A DNA stretch of 64,000 bases, taken from the NCBI GenBank assembly GCA_034439975.1, contig JAWXBK010000105.1:1-64000 (forward strand), given 5' to 3'. The notes below the pieces were generated by a model, which searched no databases, was not told the DNA's origin, and was given only the letters and a program-made list of their open reading frames with translations. Positions 42,041 to 51,095 of this stretch are shown here, piece after piece (position 1 is the stretch's first letter; every line of letters begins with the position of its first letter). This DNA is from JAWXBK01 sp034439975 (lineage in GTDB: Bacteria; Pseudomonadota; Alphaproteobacteria; Dongiales; Dongiaceae). The translations under genes were made by a program, and so were the position numbers.

Positions 42041-43132
42041 GTGAATCGCTTCATCGTTATCGGCATCGTCGCTGCAGTCGCGGCCATTGCGGTCGCGCTG
42101 TTTCTGTTTCTCGGCCGCTCGGGCGAGGACGTCGCGGATTTGCCGGCGGACGAACCGTCCGCGGCAGCCACATCGCAGGACGATACCGCGAGCGACAACG
42201 GTGCAAGCGCCGACGGGGCCAATGACGATGCCGATGACACCGGCGCTGCGGACGATACCGCAGCCGTCGATGTCGATGCGGATCGGGATTCCGGCCGGCC
42301 GAGTTTCGATATCGTGCGCGTTACGCCGGAGGGCACGCTGGTGGCGGCCGGCCGCGCGGCGCCGGGCAGTGTCGTGACGCTGCGCGTGAACGGCGAGGTG
42401 TTCGATACCGTCGAGGCCGACGAGCGCGGCGAGTGGGTCATGCTGCCGGATCATGCGCTGGCTCCGGGCACGCATGAGCTGGGTCTGGTCGCACAGTTCG
42501 GCGACGATCCCGAAATCGTATCGAAGGATGTGGTCGTCGTGGTGGTGCCCGATCCGGCGCAGATCGCCTCGGGCGATGCACAGGCGCTCGCGGTCATCAT
42601 GCCGAATACCGAAGGCTCGGCGGCCGAAGTGCTTCAGGGGCTCGAGCCGTCGCCCGGCGAAGGGATTCGGAGTGGCGAACTCAGCATCGACAGCGTCGAT
42701 TATGGCGAGGACGGCCGCGTCATTATCGGCGGTCGCGCGCCGGTCGGCACGACGCTGCGCGCCTATCTCGACAATGTACCGATCGCAACGGCCGAGAGCG
42801 GCCCCGACGGTCGCTGGACGGCACGACCCGAGGCGCCGGTCGCGCCGGGCCTGCACTGGCTGCGGATCGATCAGGTCGATGAAGACGGCAACGTGATCTC
42901 GCGCGTCGAGACGCCGTTCTCGCGAGCCGAGGCCGACGAGATCGTTCCGGACGGCACGAGCGTGGTGGTCCAGCCCGGCAACAGTTTGTGGCGCATCGCG
43001 CGGCGCGTTTATGGCGAGGGGCTGCGCTATACCGTGATCTACGAAGCCAATCAGGAACAGATCCGCGATCCCGATCTGATCTACCCCGGCCAGATCTTCG
43101 CGATGCCGGCGGACGAAGCAGGGTCGAATTGA
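42041..43132 (+). CDS. Membrane-anchored LysM-domain protein
   Basis: A 363 aa protein with one N-terminal membrane anchor (VNRFIVIGIVAAVAAIAVALFLFLG), an Asp/Ala-rich acidic linker (about 25-85), two Ig-like repeats (FDIVRVTPEGTLVAAGRAAPGSVVTLRVNG and VDYGEDGRVIIGGRAPVGTTLRAYLDN) and a C-terminal LysM (VVVQPGNSLWRIARRVYG ... LIYPGQIFAMPAD) that binds peptidoglycan. Common in alphaproteobacteria and thought to act in the cell envelope. I use the GTG at 42041 after GGGAGG; a TTG at 41990 is an alternative. Confidence 0.85.
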   Translation: MNRFIVIGIVAAVAAIAVALFLFLGRSGEDVADLPADEPSAAATSQDDTASDNGASADGANDDADDTGAADDTAAVDVDADRDSGRPSFDIVRVTPEGTLVAAGRAAPGSVVTLRVNGEVFDTVEADERGEWVMLPDHALAPGTHELGLVAQFGDDPEIVSKDVVVVVVPDPAQIASGDAQALAVIMPNTEGSAAEVLQGLEPSPGEGIRSGELSIDSVDYGEDGRVIIGGRAPVGTTLRAYLDNVPIATAESGPDGRWTARPEAPVAPGLHWLRIDQVDEDGNVISRVETPFSRAEADEIVPDGTSVVVQPGNSLWRIARRVYGEGLRYTVIYEANQEQIRDPDLIYPGQIFAMPADEAGSN

Positions 43133-43324
43133 TGGCGGCGGCCGGCACCCGGAGGGTCAATCGAGGCCATCCGGGACCTGCCAGCGGTTCGTGCTAGGGT
43201 CTCCGTTGCCGGTGACATAGCGACACAGGCTCCTGCCCTTTGCGATCAAGGCCTTGCGGCATCTCCGCCGTTTTGGCAGAAGCAGGCCGCTGTCCGTCTT
43301 CGTCGATCGCCGAGAGGAACAGGC

Positions 43325-43909
43325 TTGGCTCCACCGGACCGCCGCACCTTTTTTTCCCGTTTCGAGCGTTTGCTGCGGTACCGGTTCTTGGTGCCGCTCA
43401 AGCGGACGCCGCACCCGCCGGAATGGGCGGCGCGCGCCACCGCGGTCGGTCTGTTCTGGGGGCTCTCTCCCACCGTCGGTATCCAGGTACTCGCGGTTTT
43501 CCTTGTCTGGATCGTGGCGCGGCGGATGTTCCGCTGGGATTTCGGCTTGCTGATCGCGATCGTCTGGACCTCGGTGTCCAATGTCCTGACCGCAATCCCG
43601 CTCTTCTACTCCTACTTCATCACCGGCCGCCTGCTGCTCGGCCAATGGGACGGTCTGCCCGGCTATCGGACCTTTTCGGTGCGCTGGTACGAGGCGGCGT
43701 CGCCCGAACTCAACTGGTTCGAGCAGCTCGAGGAGTGGTTCCGACTGGTCGTTGTCGAATGGGGCGTGACCATGCTGGTCGGATCGGCGCCGTTCGCCAT
43801 CCTGGGCGCCTGGATCGGCTATCGTCTCACCTATCGTTTCATCGTCCGCTATCGGCGGGTGCGGGCCGAGCGGATCGCCCGGCGCCGCGCGGAGCAAACC
43901 ACCCCCTAG
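43325..43909 (+). CDS. DUF2062 membrane protein
   Basis: A 194 aa protein of the DUF2062 family: LVPLKRTPHPPEWAARATAVGLFWGLSPTVGIQVLAVFLVWIVAR in the first half, then TSVSNVLTAIPLFYSYFITGRLLLG and a last membrane segment near 145-165. A basic C-terminal tail follows (YRRVRAERIARRRAEQ). Function unknown; often found near polyisoprenoid or sugar-transfer genes. The start is TTG at 43325 with GAGAGGAAC upstream; I see no better ATG. Confidence 0.8.
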   Translation: MAPPDRRTFFSRFERLLRYRFLVPLKRTPHPPEWAARATAVGLFWGLSPTVGIQVLAVFLVWIVARRMFRWDFGLLIAIVWTSVSNVLTAIPLFYSYFITGRLLLGQWDGLPGYRTFSVRWYEAASPELNWFEQLEEWFRLVVVEWGVTMLVGSAPFAILGAWIGYRLTYRFIVRYRRVRAERIARRRAEQTTP

Positions 43910-44167
43910 AGGGCGGCCGGGCTCTGCGGGTGGTCTCATGTTCCTGGCATGGCTTTGGGCGACATTCCGCCAGGTGGCGACATCTCCGATATATCGTTGG
44001 TATGCAGCGAACTTGACTCAAATGGACTGATCACGGAATCTCGGGATGGCGCGCGCGGCTAGAATTTCACGGATCGTCGCAGTTCATATTGTGATCGTCC
44101 GATGCGGCAACAGACCGCAATCCGTTGCGGTCCATCGACGACAAAAGAGACAGGGAGGACTATCGAG
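43910..44167. promoter_or_regulatory. Upstream region of the second Pot-type operon
   Basis: Contains no supported gene. The strong ribosome site GGGAGGAC lies shortly before 44168. I looked for a sigma-54 (-24/-12) promoter and found only a poor TGGCAT match near 43942. This region should hold the promoter of the seven-gene transporter, ligase and oxygenase operon. Confidence 0.45.
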
Positions 44168-45208
44168 ATGAAAAAAGTTCTGCTGGGGGCCGCTGCCCTC
44201 ATGTTGCTTGGCACGACCGGCACCGCGGGCGCGCAGGAGCTCAATCTGCTGACCTGGGAAGGCTACGCCGACGAAAGTTTCGTGGTGCCGTTCGAAGAGG
44301 CGACCGGTTGCGAAGTGACGGCGACCTACGTCGGGTCGAACGACGATTTCGTGCCGAAGCTCGCGGCGGGCGGCGGCGTGTACGATCTGGTTACGCCCTC
44401 GATCGACACCACGTCGGTCACCGTGGCGGCCGGCTTCATCGATCCGATCGACCCGTCGCGCATCGACCGGCTCGACGAGCTGTTCCCGCAGTTCCGTGAC
44501 GCGAAGAACATCAACATGGACGACCAGCTCTGGGGCGTGCCCTACACGTGGGGTTCGATTCCGTTCATGTATCGCACCGACATGATCCCCGAAGCACCGA
44601 CCTCGCTCGCCGCTCTCTGGGATCCGCAATATGCTGGCAAGGTTTCGCTGTGGGACGACAAGAGCTCGCTCTATGTGGCCGCGCGACACAATGGCGACAT
44701 GAACATCTACGACCTCAGCGACGAGCAGCTTGAGGCGGCGAAGCAGACGCTGATCGAGCAGAAGCCGCTCATCCGCAAATATTGGGGCACGGCGGGCGAG
44801 CTGATCGAACTGTTCGCGTCGGGTGAAGTGTGGATCTCCAACACCTGGGGCGGCTATCAGTCGGCCGTTCTCGCGGAGCAGGGCATCCCTGTCGCCGAGT
44901 TCATTCCCGAAGAGAACGCCGAGGGTTGGGCCGATTCCTGGCAGCTCGTGAAGGGTTCGCCCAACACGGATTGCGCCTATCAGTGGATCAACTACTCGAT
45001 CTCCGAGGAAGGCCAGTGCGGCGTTGCGGCAATCACCGGCTATTCGGTCGCAAATCCGGTGGCGGCGCAAAACTGCATGGAGCCGGATCAGTTCAGCGGG
45101 CTGCACATGGACGATGTCGGTTACATCGACAGTCTGATGCTGTGGGAGACGCCGGCCAATCTCGAGGCGTACACCAACACCTGGAACGCGGTTAAGGCAG
45201 CCGAATAA
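44168..45208 (+). CDS. Periplasmic polyamine-type substrate-binding protein (PotD-like)
   Basis: A 346 aa binding protein. Sec signal MKKVLLGAAALMLLGTTGTAGAQ, then ELNLLTWEGYADESFVVPFEEATGCEV, DLVTPSIDT, the hinge LWGVPYTWGSIPFMYRTDMI, and SNTWGGYQSAVLAEQG (ligand pocket). The family binds putrescine, spermidine or related amines through acidic and Trp residues. First gene of an operon with ATPase, two permeases, two glutamine-synthetase-like ligases and an oxygenase, so its ligand is probably the compound those enzymes degrade. Diverged from the other binding protein in this window (2992-4161). Confidence 0.92.
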   Translation: MKKVLLGAAALMLLGTTGTAGAQELNLLTWEGYADESFVVPFEEATGCEVTATYVGSNDDFVPKLAAGGGVYDLVTPSIDTTSVTVAAGFIDPIDPSRIDRLDELFPQFRDAKNINMDDQLWGVPYTWGSIPFMYRTDMIPEAPTSLAALWDPQYAGKVSLWDDKSSLYVAARHNGDMNIYDLSDEQLEAAKQTLIEQKPLIRKYWGTAGELIELFASGEVWISNTWGGYQSAVLAEQGIPVAEFIPEENAEGWADSWQLVKGSPNTDCAYQWINYSISEEGQCGVAAITGYSVANPVAAQNCMEPDQFSGLHMDDVGYIDSLMLWETPANLEAYTNTWNAVKAAE

Positions 45209-45226
45209 CGGGTCCGACATTTCGGG

Positions 45227-45254
45227 CCGGGCGGGCGAGCGATCGCCCGCCCGG
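45227..45254 (+). terminator. 12-base-pair hairpin with GCGA tetraloop after the binding-protein gene
   Basis: CCGGGCGGGCGA and its exact complement flank a GCGA (GNRA-type) loop. It lies 18 bases after the binding-protein stop and 47 bases before the ATPase start, with only TGTTACTTT after it. Most likely a partial terminator or 3'-end stabiliser that raises binding-protein expression. The first transporter operon has a hairpin at the same place. Confidence 0.65.
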
Positions 45255-45300
45255 TGTTACTTTGAGAGCGAGATCCCGGAAACCGCCCCGGAAAACCGTA

Positions 45301-46410
45301 ATGTCCAATACCGTCGAACTCGATCGGGTCAGCAAGACCTTTCCGGGCGGCATCACGGCCGTCGACAATCTTTCGCTCGCGGTCCGCGAAGGCGAGTTCG
45401 TCACGCTGCTCGGTCCGTCGGGCTGCGGCAAGACGACCACGCTGCGCATGATCGCCGGCTTCGAGGCGCCCGACAGCGGTCGGGTCTTCCTCTCCGGCGA
45501 TGATGTGACCGACCTGCCGCCGTACAAGCGCCGGGTCAACACCGTCTTCCAGGACTATGCGCTGTTCCCGCATATGTCGGTCGCGCAGAATATCGGTTAT
45601 GGCCTGCGCGTGGCCGGTGTGTCGCGCGAAGAGATCCAACGCCGCGTCGAGGAATCGCTGCGCATGGTCGATCTGCTCGACAAGCGCGACGTGCGCCCCG
45701 CCGCACTTTCCGGTGGGCAGAAGCAGCGCGTCGGGCTTGCGCGCGCGCTGATCCGCAATCCGAAAGTTCTGCTGCTCGACGAGCCGCTCTCGGCGCTCGA
45801 TGTCAAATTGCGCGACGCGATGCAGATCGAGCTCAAGCATCTCCATCAGAAGCTCGGAATCACCTTCATTCTGGTGACGCACGATCAGAAAGAGGCGCTG
45901 GTTCTCTCCGATCGCGTCGTGGTGATGGACTCCGGCCGCATCGTACAGGCCGGCACGCCCGCCGAGCTCTACGACCGTCCGGCAACCCCCTATGTCGCCA
46001 ATTTCATCGGTGTCTCGAATTTTGTGCAGGCCCGCATCGCCGACGTCTCGAATGGCATCATCGTCGCGGAAGCAGGCGGGCTATCCCTGCGGGTACGCGC
46101 CGACGGCAGCCGGGCCGAGCGAGGCAACAATGTGCTGTTGTCGGTACGGCCGGAAAAGGCGCAACTCCTGATCAACGGAGCGATAGCGCCGGAAGGCTCG
46201 AACCGGGTCGAGGGCCGCGTCGTCGATCATCTATTCCAGGGCAATCTGGTGCGGCTCGGCATCGATATCGGCCAGAAGCAGCCTTTCATGCTCGATATTC
46301 AGCTCAATCTGGGTCTGGGCGATTCGAGCCTGCCAAATCCGGGCAGCGCGGTTGCTTTCGCGGTGCATCCCTCGGCGATCAGCCTGTTCGTCGACAAAGG
46401 GCAAAGCTGA
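45301..46410 (+). CDS. Pot-type ABC transporter ATP-binding protein (PotA-like)
   Basis: A 369 aa ATPase. Walker A GPSGCGKT lies near 40-47, the signature LSGGQKQRVGLARAL follows, Walker B is VLLLDEPLSALDVKLR and the switch His is in LVTHDQKEALVLSDRV. The C-terminal TOBE region is VRPEKAQLLINGA. It energises the importer whose binding protein is encoded just upstream. ATG 45301 gives the usual short lead-in (MSNTVELDRVSKTF); the frame open from 45262 is leader. Followed by the first permease after ten bases. Confidence 0.95.
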   Translation: MSNTVELDRVSKTFPGGITAVDNLSLAVREGEFVTLLGPSGCGKTTTLRMIAGFEAPDSGRVFLSGDDVTDLPPYKRRVNTVFQDYALFPHMSVAQNIGYGLRVAGVSREEIQRRVEESLRMVDLLDKRDVRPAALSGGQKQRVGLARALIRNPKVLLLDEPLSALDVKLRDAMQIELKHLHQKLGITFILVTHDQKEALVLSDRVVVMDSGRIVQAGTPAELYDRPATPYVANFIGVSNFVQARIADVSNGIIVAEAGGLSLRVRADGSRAERGNNVLLSVRPEKAQLLINGAIAPEGSNRVEGRVVDHLFQGNLVRLGIDIGQKQPFMLDIQLNLGLGDSSLPNPGSAVAFAVHPSAISLFVDKGQS

Positions 46411-46420
46411 GGCGCCCGCG

Positions 46421-47290
46421 ATGAACCTGACGACACGCCGCCGAGTGAACTATGCGGGCGTTCTTGCCGGGCCGGTTCTGTGGGTGACGATCTTCATGTT
46501 CGTGCCCTACGCGATCATGCTGACCTACAGTTTCTATTCGCGCGAGTTTCCGTTCATCATTCCGGACTTCCAGTTCGGCAACTACCTCCAGCTCTTCGCC
46601 GATCCGCAATATTATCAGGTGTTCGTTCGAACGCTGAAGATCGCGGTTCTTGTGACGCTCGGCGCGCTGGTGCTCGCCTACCCACTGACGTACTTCATCG
46701 TCTTCAAGATTCGTTCGCCGCGGCTGCGCATGCTGATCTACGCCTCGGTCATCGTGCCGCTCTGGGTTTCCTATCTGCTGCGCGCCTATACCTGGAAGAC
46801 GATCCTCGGCAGCCAGGGCGTGTTGAACTCGTTCCTGATCTGGGCAGGCATTCTCGATCAGCCCTCGGATCTGTTTCTCTACAACCAGTTCGCGATGGTG
46901 CTGACGCTCACCTACATCTTCGTGCCGTTCATGGTGATGTCGATCTTCGCCTCGTTGGAAAAGATCCCGGTCAGCCTGATCGAGGCCTCGAAGGATCTCG
47001 GCGTCGGTCGCATCCGAACGTTCCTTTCGATTACGCTGCCGCTCTCGGTGCCGGGCATTCTCGCCGGCGGTGCGATCACCTTCGGTTTGACGATGGGCGA
47101 TTTCGTCGCGCCATTCCTGGTCGGTGGTCCCGACGGGGCATTGCTCGCAACGATCATGCAGACGCAATTCGGCACCGCGCTCAACTGGCCGCTGGGTGCG
47201 GCGATCGCCATGGTCATGATGATCGTCGTGCTCTCCATCATCACTTTGACCGACCGGGCCGAGCGCGCGGGCCGGCTCGATCTCGGATAA
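46421..47290 (+). CDS. Pot-type ABC transporter permease (PotB-like)
   Basis: A 289 aa permease with about six membrane segments, beginning NYAGVLAGPVLWVTIFMFVPYAIMLTYSFY. Typical PotB features are VSYLLRAYTWKTILGSQGVLN and the EAA loop LIEASKDLGVGRIRTFLSITLP. FGLTMGDFVAPFLVGGPDG follows, as in PotB. It forms the channel with the next gene product. The start is ATG 46421; the earlier frame overlaps the ATPase gene. Confidence 0.94.
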   Translation: MNLTTRRRVNYAGVLAGPVLWVTIFMFVPYAIMLTYSFYSREFPFIIPDFQFGNYLQLFADPQYYQVFVRTLKIAVLVTLGALVLAYPLTYFIVFKIRSPRLRMLIYASVIVPLWVSYLLRAYTWKTILGSQGVLNSFLIWAGILDQPSDLFLYNQFAMVLTLTYIFVPFMVMSIFASLEKIPVSLIEASKDLGVGRIRTFLSITLPLSVPGILAGGAITFGLTMGDFVAPFLVGGPDGALLATIMQTQFGTALNWPLGAAIAMVMMIVVLSIITLTDRAERAGRLDLG

Positions 47291-47294
47291 CGTC

Positions 47295-48161
47295 ATGTCG
47301 GCAACCGCTCTCGAAGCCTCACAGGAAGTCGTACCGGCCCATCGCGCGCGGCGGCGCTGGCTGCGCGGCCGCAGCGGTTCGGATGCGGCGCTGCTGATCT
47401 CGGCGGCTTTGGTCATCGCCTTCCTCTATTTGCCGGTCGTTGTGCTGGTCGTCTTCAGTTTCAACGACAACAAGATCACGACGCTTCCGCTCGCGGGCTT
47501 TACCTGGGGCTGGTACGAATCGGCCTTCGCGAACAAGGAACTGCTGACGGCGCTGTGGAACAGCGTCTTCGTCGCCACCATCGCGACCTGCCTTTGCGTG
47601 GTGCTCGGCGTGCCGGCCGGCATCGCTCTCGACCGGGTCGATTTTCCGGGCAAGCTGCTGTTCCGCCGCTTCATCCTGCTGCCGCTGGTGCTGCCGGGGC
47701 TGATCACCGGTATCGCCATGATGATCATGTTCAACAAGGTGATCGGCTTTAACCTGAGCCTTTACACCGTGATCCTCGGCCACGGCACCGCGCTGGTGTC
47801 GGTGGTGGCGACTCAAGTTTTCGCGCGCCTGCAACGCTTCAACCGCCGGGTCGAGGAGGCGTCGTCCGATCTCGGGGCGACGCCGTTCCAGACTTTCTGG
47901 CTGGTCACGCTGCCGAACATCCGCGCGGCGATCCTCGGCAGCGCTTTGCTGTCGTTTACCTTGTCTTTCGACGAAATTCCGGTAACGTTCTTCCTCACCG
48001 GCCGCGACAATACACTGCCGATGTACATCTATTCGACGCTGCGCCGCGGCATCACGCCCGAGATCAACGCCATCGGCACAATCATCGTGGTGATATCGCT
48101 GGTGCTGATCGGCCTGTCGATCTGGCTGCTCAGCGATCGGGGCGAGAAGCCTCTCAAATAA
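47295..48161 (+). CDS. Pot-type ABC transporter permease (PotC-like)
   Basis: A 288 aa permease. After a charged N-terminal tail of about 33 residues there are six membrane segments, with VLVVFSFNDNKITTLPLAGFTWGWYESAF (PotC hallmark) and the EAA loop VEEASSDLGATPFQTFWLVTLPNIRAAILG. SFDEIPVTFFLTG is also typical. It starts four bases after the preceding permease, consistent with tight coupling. Together with PotB-like, PotA-like and the binding protein it makes a complete importer. Confidence 0.94.
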   Translation: MSATALEASQEVVPAHRARRRWLRGRSGSDAALLISAALVIAFLYLPVVVLVVFSFNDNKITTLPLAGFTWGWYESAFANKELLTALWNSVFVATIATCLCVVLGVPAGIALDRVDFPGKLLFRRFILLPLVLPGLITGIAMMIMFNKVIGFNLSLYTVILGHGTALVSVVATQVFARLQRFNRRVEEASSDLGATPFQTFWLVTLPNIRAAILGSALLSFTLSFDEIPVTFFLTGRDNTLPMYIYSTLRRGITPEINAIGTIIVVISLVLIGLSIWLLSDRGEKPLK

Positions 48162-48184
48162 TCCTGAAGGTTAGGGGGAGCGAA

Positions 48185-49558
48185 ATGGCGCGGGCGAAGT
48201 CGTCTGATACAAAACTCGCGGCGGCAACGCCGGCCAAGGCCGTATCGGCGCTGCGACAGAGCAAGATACGGACCGTTCATCTCGGCATCTTCGACAACGA
48301 CGCCTGTTTCCGCGCGAAGCGCCTGCCGCTGGCACTCGCGGAGAGCGCGTTGCGTGGCGAGTATTCGTTCGTCAACGTTCTCCCGCAATGGGATATCGGC
48401 GAGAATGTCATCGACCCGGCGTTCGATTTCGTCGACGAGCCGGTGTCTGTCGATCCGTCATCGGGCCGCGTCTATCCGTTCGAGCCTGACGCGGCGCTCT
48501 ATATCGGATCCTATGCGGGTCCGTCGGCTGCGCTGTCGCCCCGCGCCCTTCTGGCGGATCAGGTCGCGCGTGCCGCCAAGGCCGGGTTCGACGTCAAGGC
48601 CGCCGTCGAATGCGAATTTACGGTCATGGCCGAAACCGCCGAGAGCGTGCGTGCCAAGGGTTACGCCAATCTTGTGCCGGCGTTGCCGGACAATCGCTGC
48701 TGGGCGGCCGACAGCGCGGCGCCGTATGCGACGTTCTGCGCCGATCTCGAGGCGATGATCAATGGCATGGACATCCCGGTCTATGCGCTCGGCACCGAAC
48801 TTGGGCCCGGTTGTCTCGAAGCGACGCTCATGGCCGAGGACGCGCTGCGGGCGGCCGACAGCTATGCGCTGTTCCGCCAGATGACCAAAGCCTTCTGTCG
48901 TCAGCGCGGGATGACGGCGACCTTCATGGCGCTGGTCGGCGACGGTTTCCAGGGCCTCTCCGGCCATGTGCATCTCTCGCTGAGCGATCGCAAGACCGGG
49001 AAGCCGCTCTTCGCCGATCCGAAATCGAAGGACGGCATCAGCCCGCTCGCGCGCAAGTTCATTGCCGGCATTCTTCATCAGCTGCCGGACTGGACCGCGC
49101 TCTGCACCCAGACGGTCAATGCCTATCGCCGCATGGTGCCGGGCATGTGGGCGCCGCGCACACCGACCTGGGGCTTTAACAACTACTCCGTCGCTGTGCG
49201 GGTTGCGGCCGCTCGGCCGGAGACGACGCGCATCGAGTTCCGCATTCCGGCCTCGGACACCAATCCGTTCCTCGCGATCGGCATGGCGCTGGCAGCGGGT
49301 CTGTGGGGGATCGAGAACGATCCGCCGCTGCCGGCACCCGTGACCGGCAATGCGCGCGAGACCGTGCCGAAGGGTTTGAAGCCGTTGCCGCACGATCTCA
49401 AGATCGCAACCGATCGGCTGGCCGCGAACAAACTGGCGCGCGCCACGTTCGGCGACCGGTTCATCGATCATTTCGTGAAGACACGCTATCAGGAAGAGGC
49501 GGCGTTGCGTCGCGAAGTCAGCGCGGCGGAACGTCGGCGCTATCTCGAAACACTCTAG
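48185..49558 (+). CDS. Glutamine-synthetase-like ligase 1 (PuuA/GlnA3-type)
   Basis: A 457 aa member of the glutamine synthetase family. The catalytic dome is readable: AAVECEFTVMAE (metal Glu pair), GTELGPGCLEATLMAEDALRAAD (second metal Glu), GLSGHVHLSLSD (metal His, GxGHxHxS), NAYRRMVPGMWAP (Arg/Tyr of the glutamate site) and RIEFRIPASDTNPFLAIGMALAAGL. The ATP-site KP motif usual after ATFM is missing (ATFMALVGDGF). Not a housekeeping enzyme: position after an amine importer suggests gamma-glutamylation of a small amine, as PuuA does for putrescine. The true substrate is unknown. Confidence 0.85.
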   Translation: MARAKSSDTKLAAATPAKAVSALRQSKIRTVHLGIFDNDACFRAKRLPLALAESALRGEYSFVNVLPQWDIGENVIDPAFDFVDEPVSVDPSSGRVYPFEPDAALYIGSYAGPSAALSPRALLADQVARAAKAGFDVKAAVECEFTVMAETAESVRAKGYANLVPALPDNRCWAADSAAPYATFCADLEAMINGMDIPVYALGTELGPGCLEATLMAEDALRAADSYALFRQMTKAFCRQRGMTATFMALVGDGFQGLSGHVHLSLSDRKTGKPLFADPKSKDGISPLARKFIAGILHQLPDWTALCTQTVNAYRRMVPGMWAPRTPTWGFNNYSVAVRVAAARPETTRIEFRIPASDTNPFLAIGMALAAGLWGIENDPPLPAPVTGNARETVPKGLKPLPHDLKIATDRLAANKLARATFGDRFIDHFVKTRYQEEAALRREVSAAERRRYLETL

Positions 49559-49610
49559 GGCGGCGCACCAACCGCGCCGGATTGCGATTTCTGTGCAGGG
49601 GAACGACGCG

Positions 49611-51083
49611 ATGACCGATCTTGAACGCTATATGAGCCAGGATGCGCGGGAGGAACAGATCCGCCAGGTGCGCGCCCGGATCAACGAGACCGGCGTCACC
49701 TACATCTACTACCAGTATGTCTCGATCACCGGCCGCATCATGGGCAAGGGTGCGCCGGCCGATCATTGGGAGGCGATGGCGAAGAAGGGGGTGCAGACCT
49801 GGATCGGGGGTCTCACCAACGTGCTGCCCGATCGCAGCGGCAAGCTGATCGGGTTCGGTCCGAACACGCACGAGCTGCTCGCGATGCCCGATCCCGACAC
49901 GTTCTGCCAGTTGCCCTGGGAGAAGCGCACCGCCCGGGTGTTCTGCACGCTCTTCCATATGCGCGAGGATCCCAAGAATCCCGGCGGCTACATGACCGGC
50001 GACAGTCGCGGCAATCTGCGTCGCGCGCATGAGAAGTTCGGCCGCGACCATGACGGGCTGCAGATGCGGCACGGCTGCGAGCCCGAGATGATGTGGCTCC
50101 ATCGCGGCGAGGATGGCGGTATTGCCGGCGGTCCGACCAAGCCGCTCGCCTATCACATCGACCAGTTCGAAGAGTTGGCGCCGGTCTATCTCAAGGTGAT
50201 CGATTATGCCCGCGCGATGGGCCTCGACATGATCCAGGGCGATCACGAGGATGCGCCGGGCCAGCTCGAGCTCAATTTCATGTTCGACGATGCGCTGCGT
50301 ACCGCAGACCGGCTCACCACCTATCGCCAGATCTGCCGCCGCGTCGCGCGCGAGTTCAACCTGATCGCCTGCTTCATGACCAAGCCGTTCATGAAGATGT
50401 CGGCGAACGGCTGTCACCACAATATTTCGCTCTGGCGCGGCGGCGAGAACAAGCTGGTGCCGCTTGGCCACGACCCGCTGCCGGGCGCGGACGAGGTGTT
50501 CACCTATCGCCAGGGCGGCACCAACGAGTTCATCGATGCATCGAAGCCGGGTGCCTGGTTGCCGCCGGCGATTGGCCGTCACGCCGTTGGCGGCATGCTG
50601 AAGCATCTGGTCGCCCTGACGGCGATCGGCGCCTCGACGGTCAACTCCTACCGCCGGATGATGGATACAGGGCTCTGGGCACCCGTCTTCGCCGATTGGG
50701 GCTTCCAGAACCGGACCTGCGCGCTGCGCGTTTCGGCGCCGGGCCGCATGGAGTATCGCTCGGTCGATTCGATGGTGAACCCCTATCTGATGGCGGCGGC
50801 TTTGCTCGCAGCGATGGATGACGGGCTGAAGAACAAGATTGATCCCGGCGAGCCGGAAGAGCGCAATATTTACGAGGCAATGGAAGCCGGCAAACAGGTG
50901 AAGCGCCTGCCGAGCAATCTGGGTGCGGCGTTGGATGGGCTCGCCGCCGACGAGGTGGTAAAATCCGCGCTGCCGGGCGATATGTACCGGCTCTACGAGC
51001 TCTATAAGCGCGACGAATGGGATTCGTTTAACGCCACGGTGAGCAACTGGGACGTCGAGCGCTATCTCGACTGCCTGCCCTAA
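49611..51083 (+). CDS. Glutamine-synthetase-like ligase 2
   Basis: A 490 aa glutamine synthetase family protein, clearly distinct from the preceding one. Motifs: MRHGCEPEMMWL (metal Glu pair), MIQGDHEDAPGQLELNFMFDDALRTAD (second Glu site), CFMTKPFMKMSANGCHHNISL (KP ATP motif and metal His), NSYRRMMDTGLWAP and GRMEYRSVDSMVNPYLMAAALLAAM. All expected residues are present, so it looks catalytically complete. GGGGAA precedes ATG 49611. Two paralogous ligases in a row could form a hetero-oligomer or act on two successive substrates. Substrate unknown. Confidence 0.87.
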   Translation: MTDLERYMSQDAREEQIRQVRARINETGVTYIYYQYVSITGRIMGKGAPADHWEAMAKKGVQTWIGGLTNVLPDRSGKLIGFGPNTHELLAMPDPDTFCQLPWEKRTARVFCTLFHMREDPKNPGGYMTGDSRGNLRRAHEKFGRDHDGLQMRHGCEPEMMWLHRGEDGGIAGGPTKPLAYHIDQFEELAPVYLKVIDYARAMGLDMIQGDHEDAPGQLELNFMFDDALRTADRLTTYRQICRRVAREFNLIACFMTKPFMKMSANGCHHNISLWRGGENKLVPLGHDPLPGADEVFTYRQGGTNEFIDASKPGAWLPPAIGRHAVGGMLKHLVALTAIGASTVNSYRRMMDTGLWAPVFADWGFQNRTCALRVSAPGRMEYRSVDSMVNPYLMAAALLAAMDDGLKNKIDPGEPEERNIYEAMEAGKQVKRLPSNLGAALDGLAADEVVKSALPGDMYRLYELYKRDEWDSFNATVSNWDVERYLDCLP

Positions 51084-51095
51084 GGGGACGCTGCC

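Noticed and set aside
43935..43960. Sigma-54 promoter (TGGCAT...TTGGGC)
   Set aside because: Spacing and the -12 element do not fit TGGCAC-N5-TTGCA.
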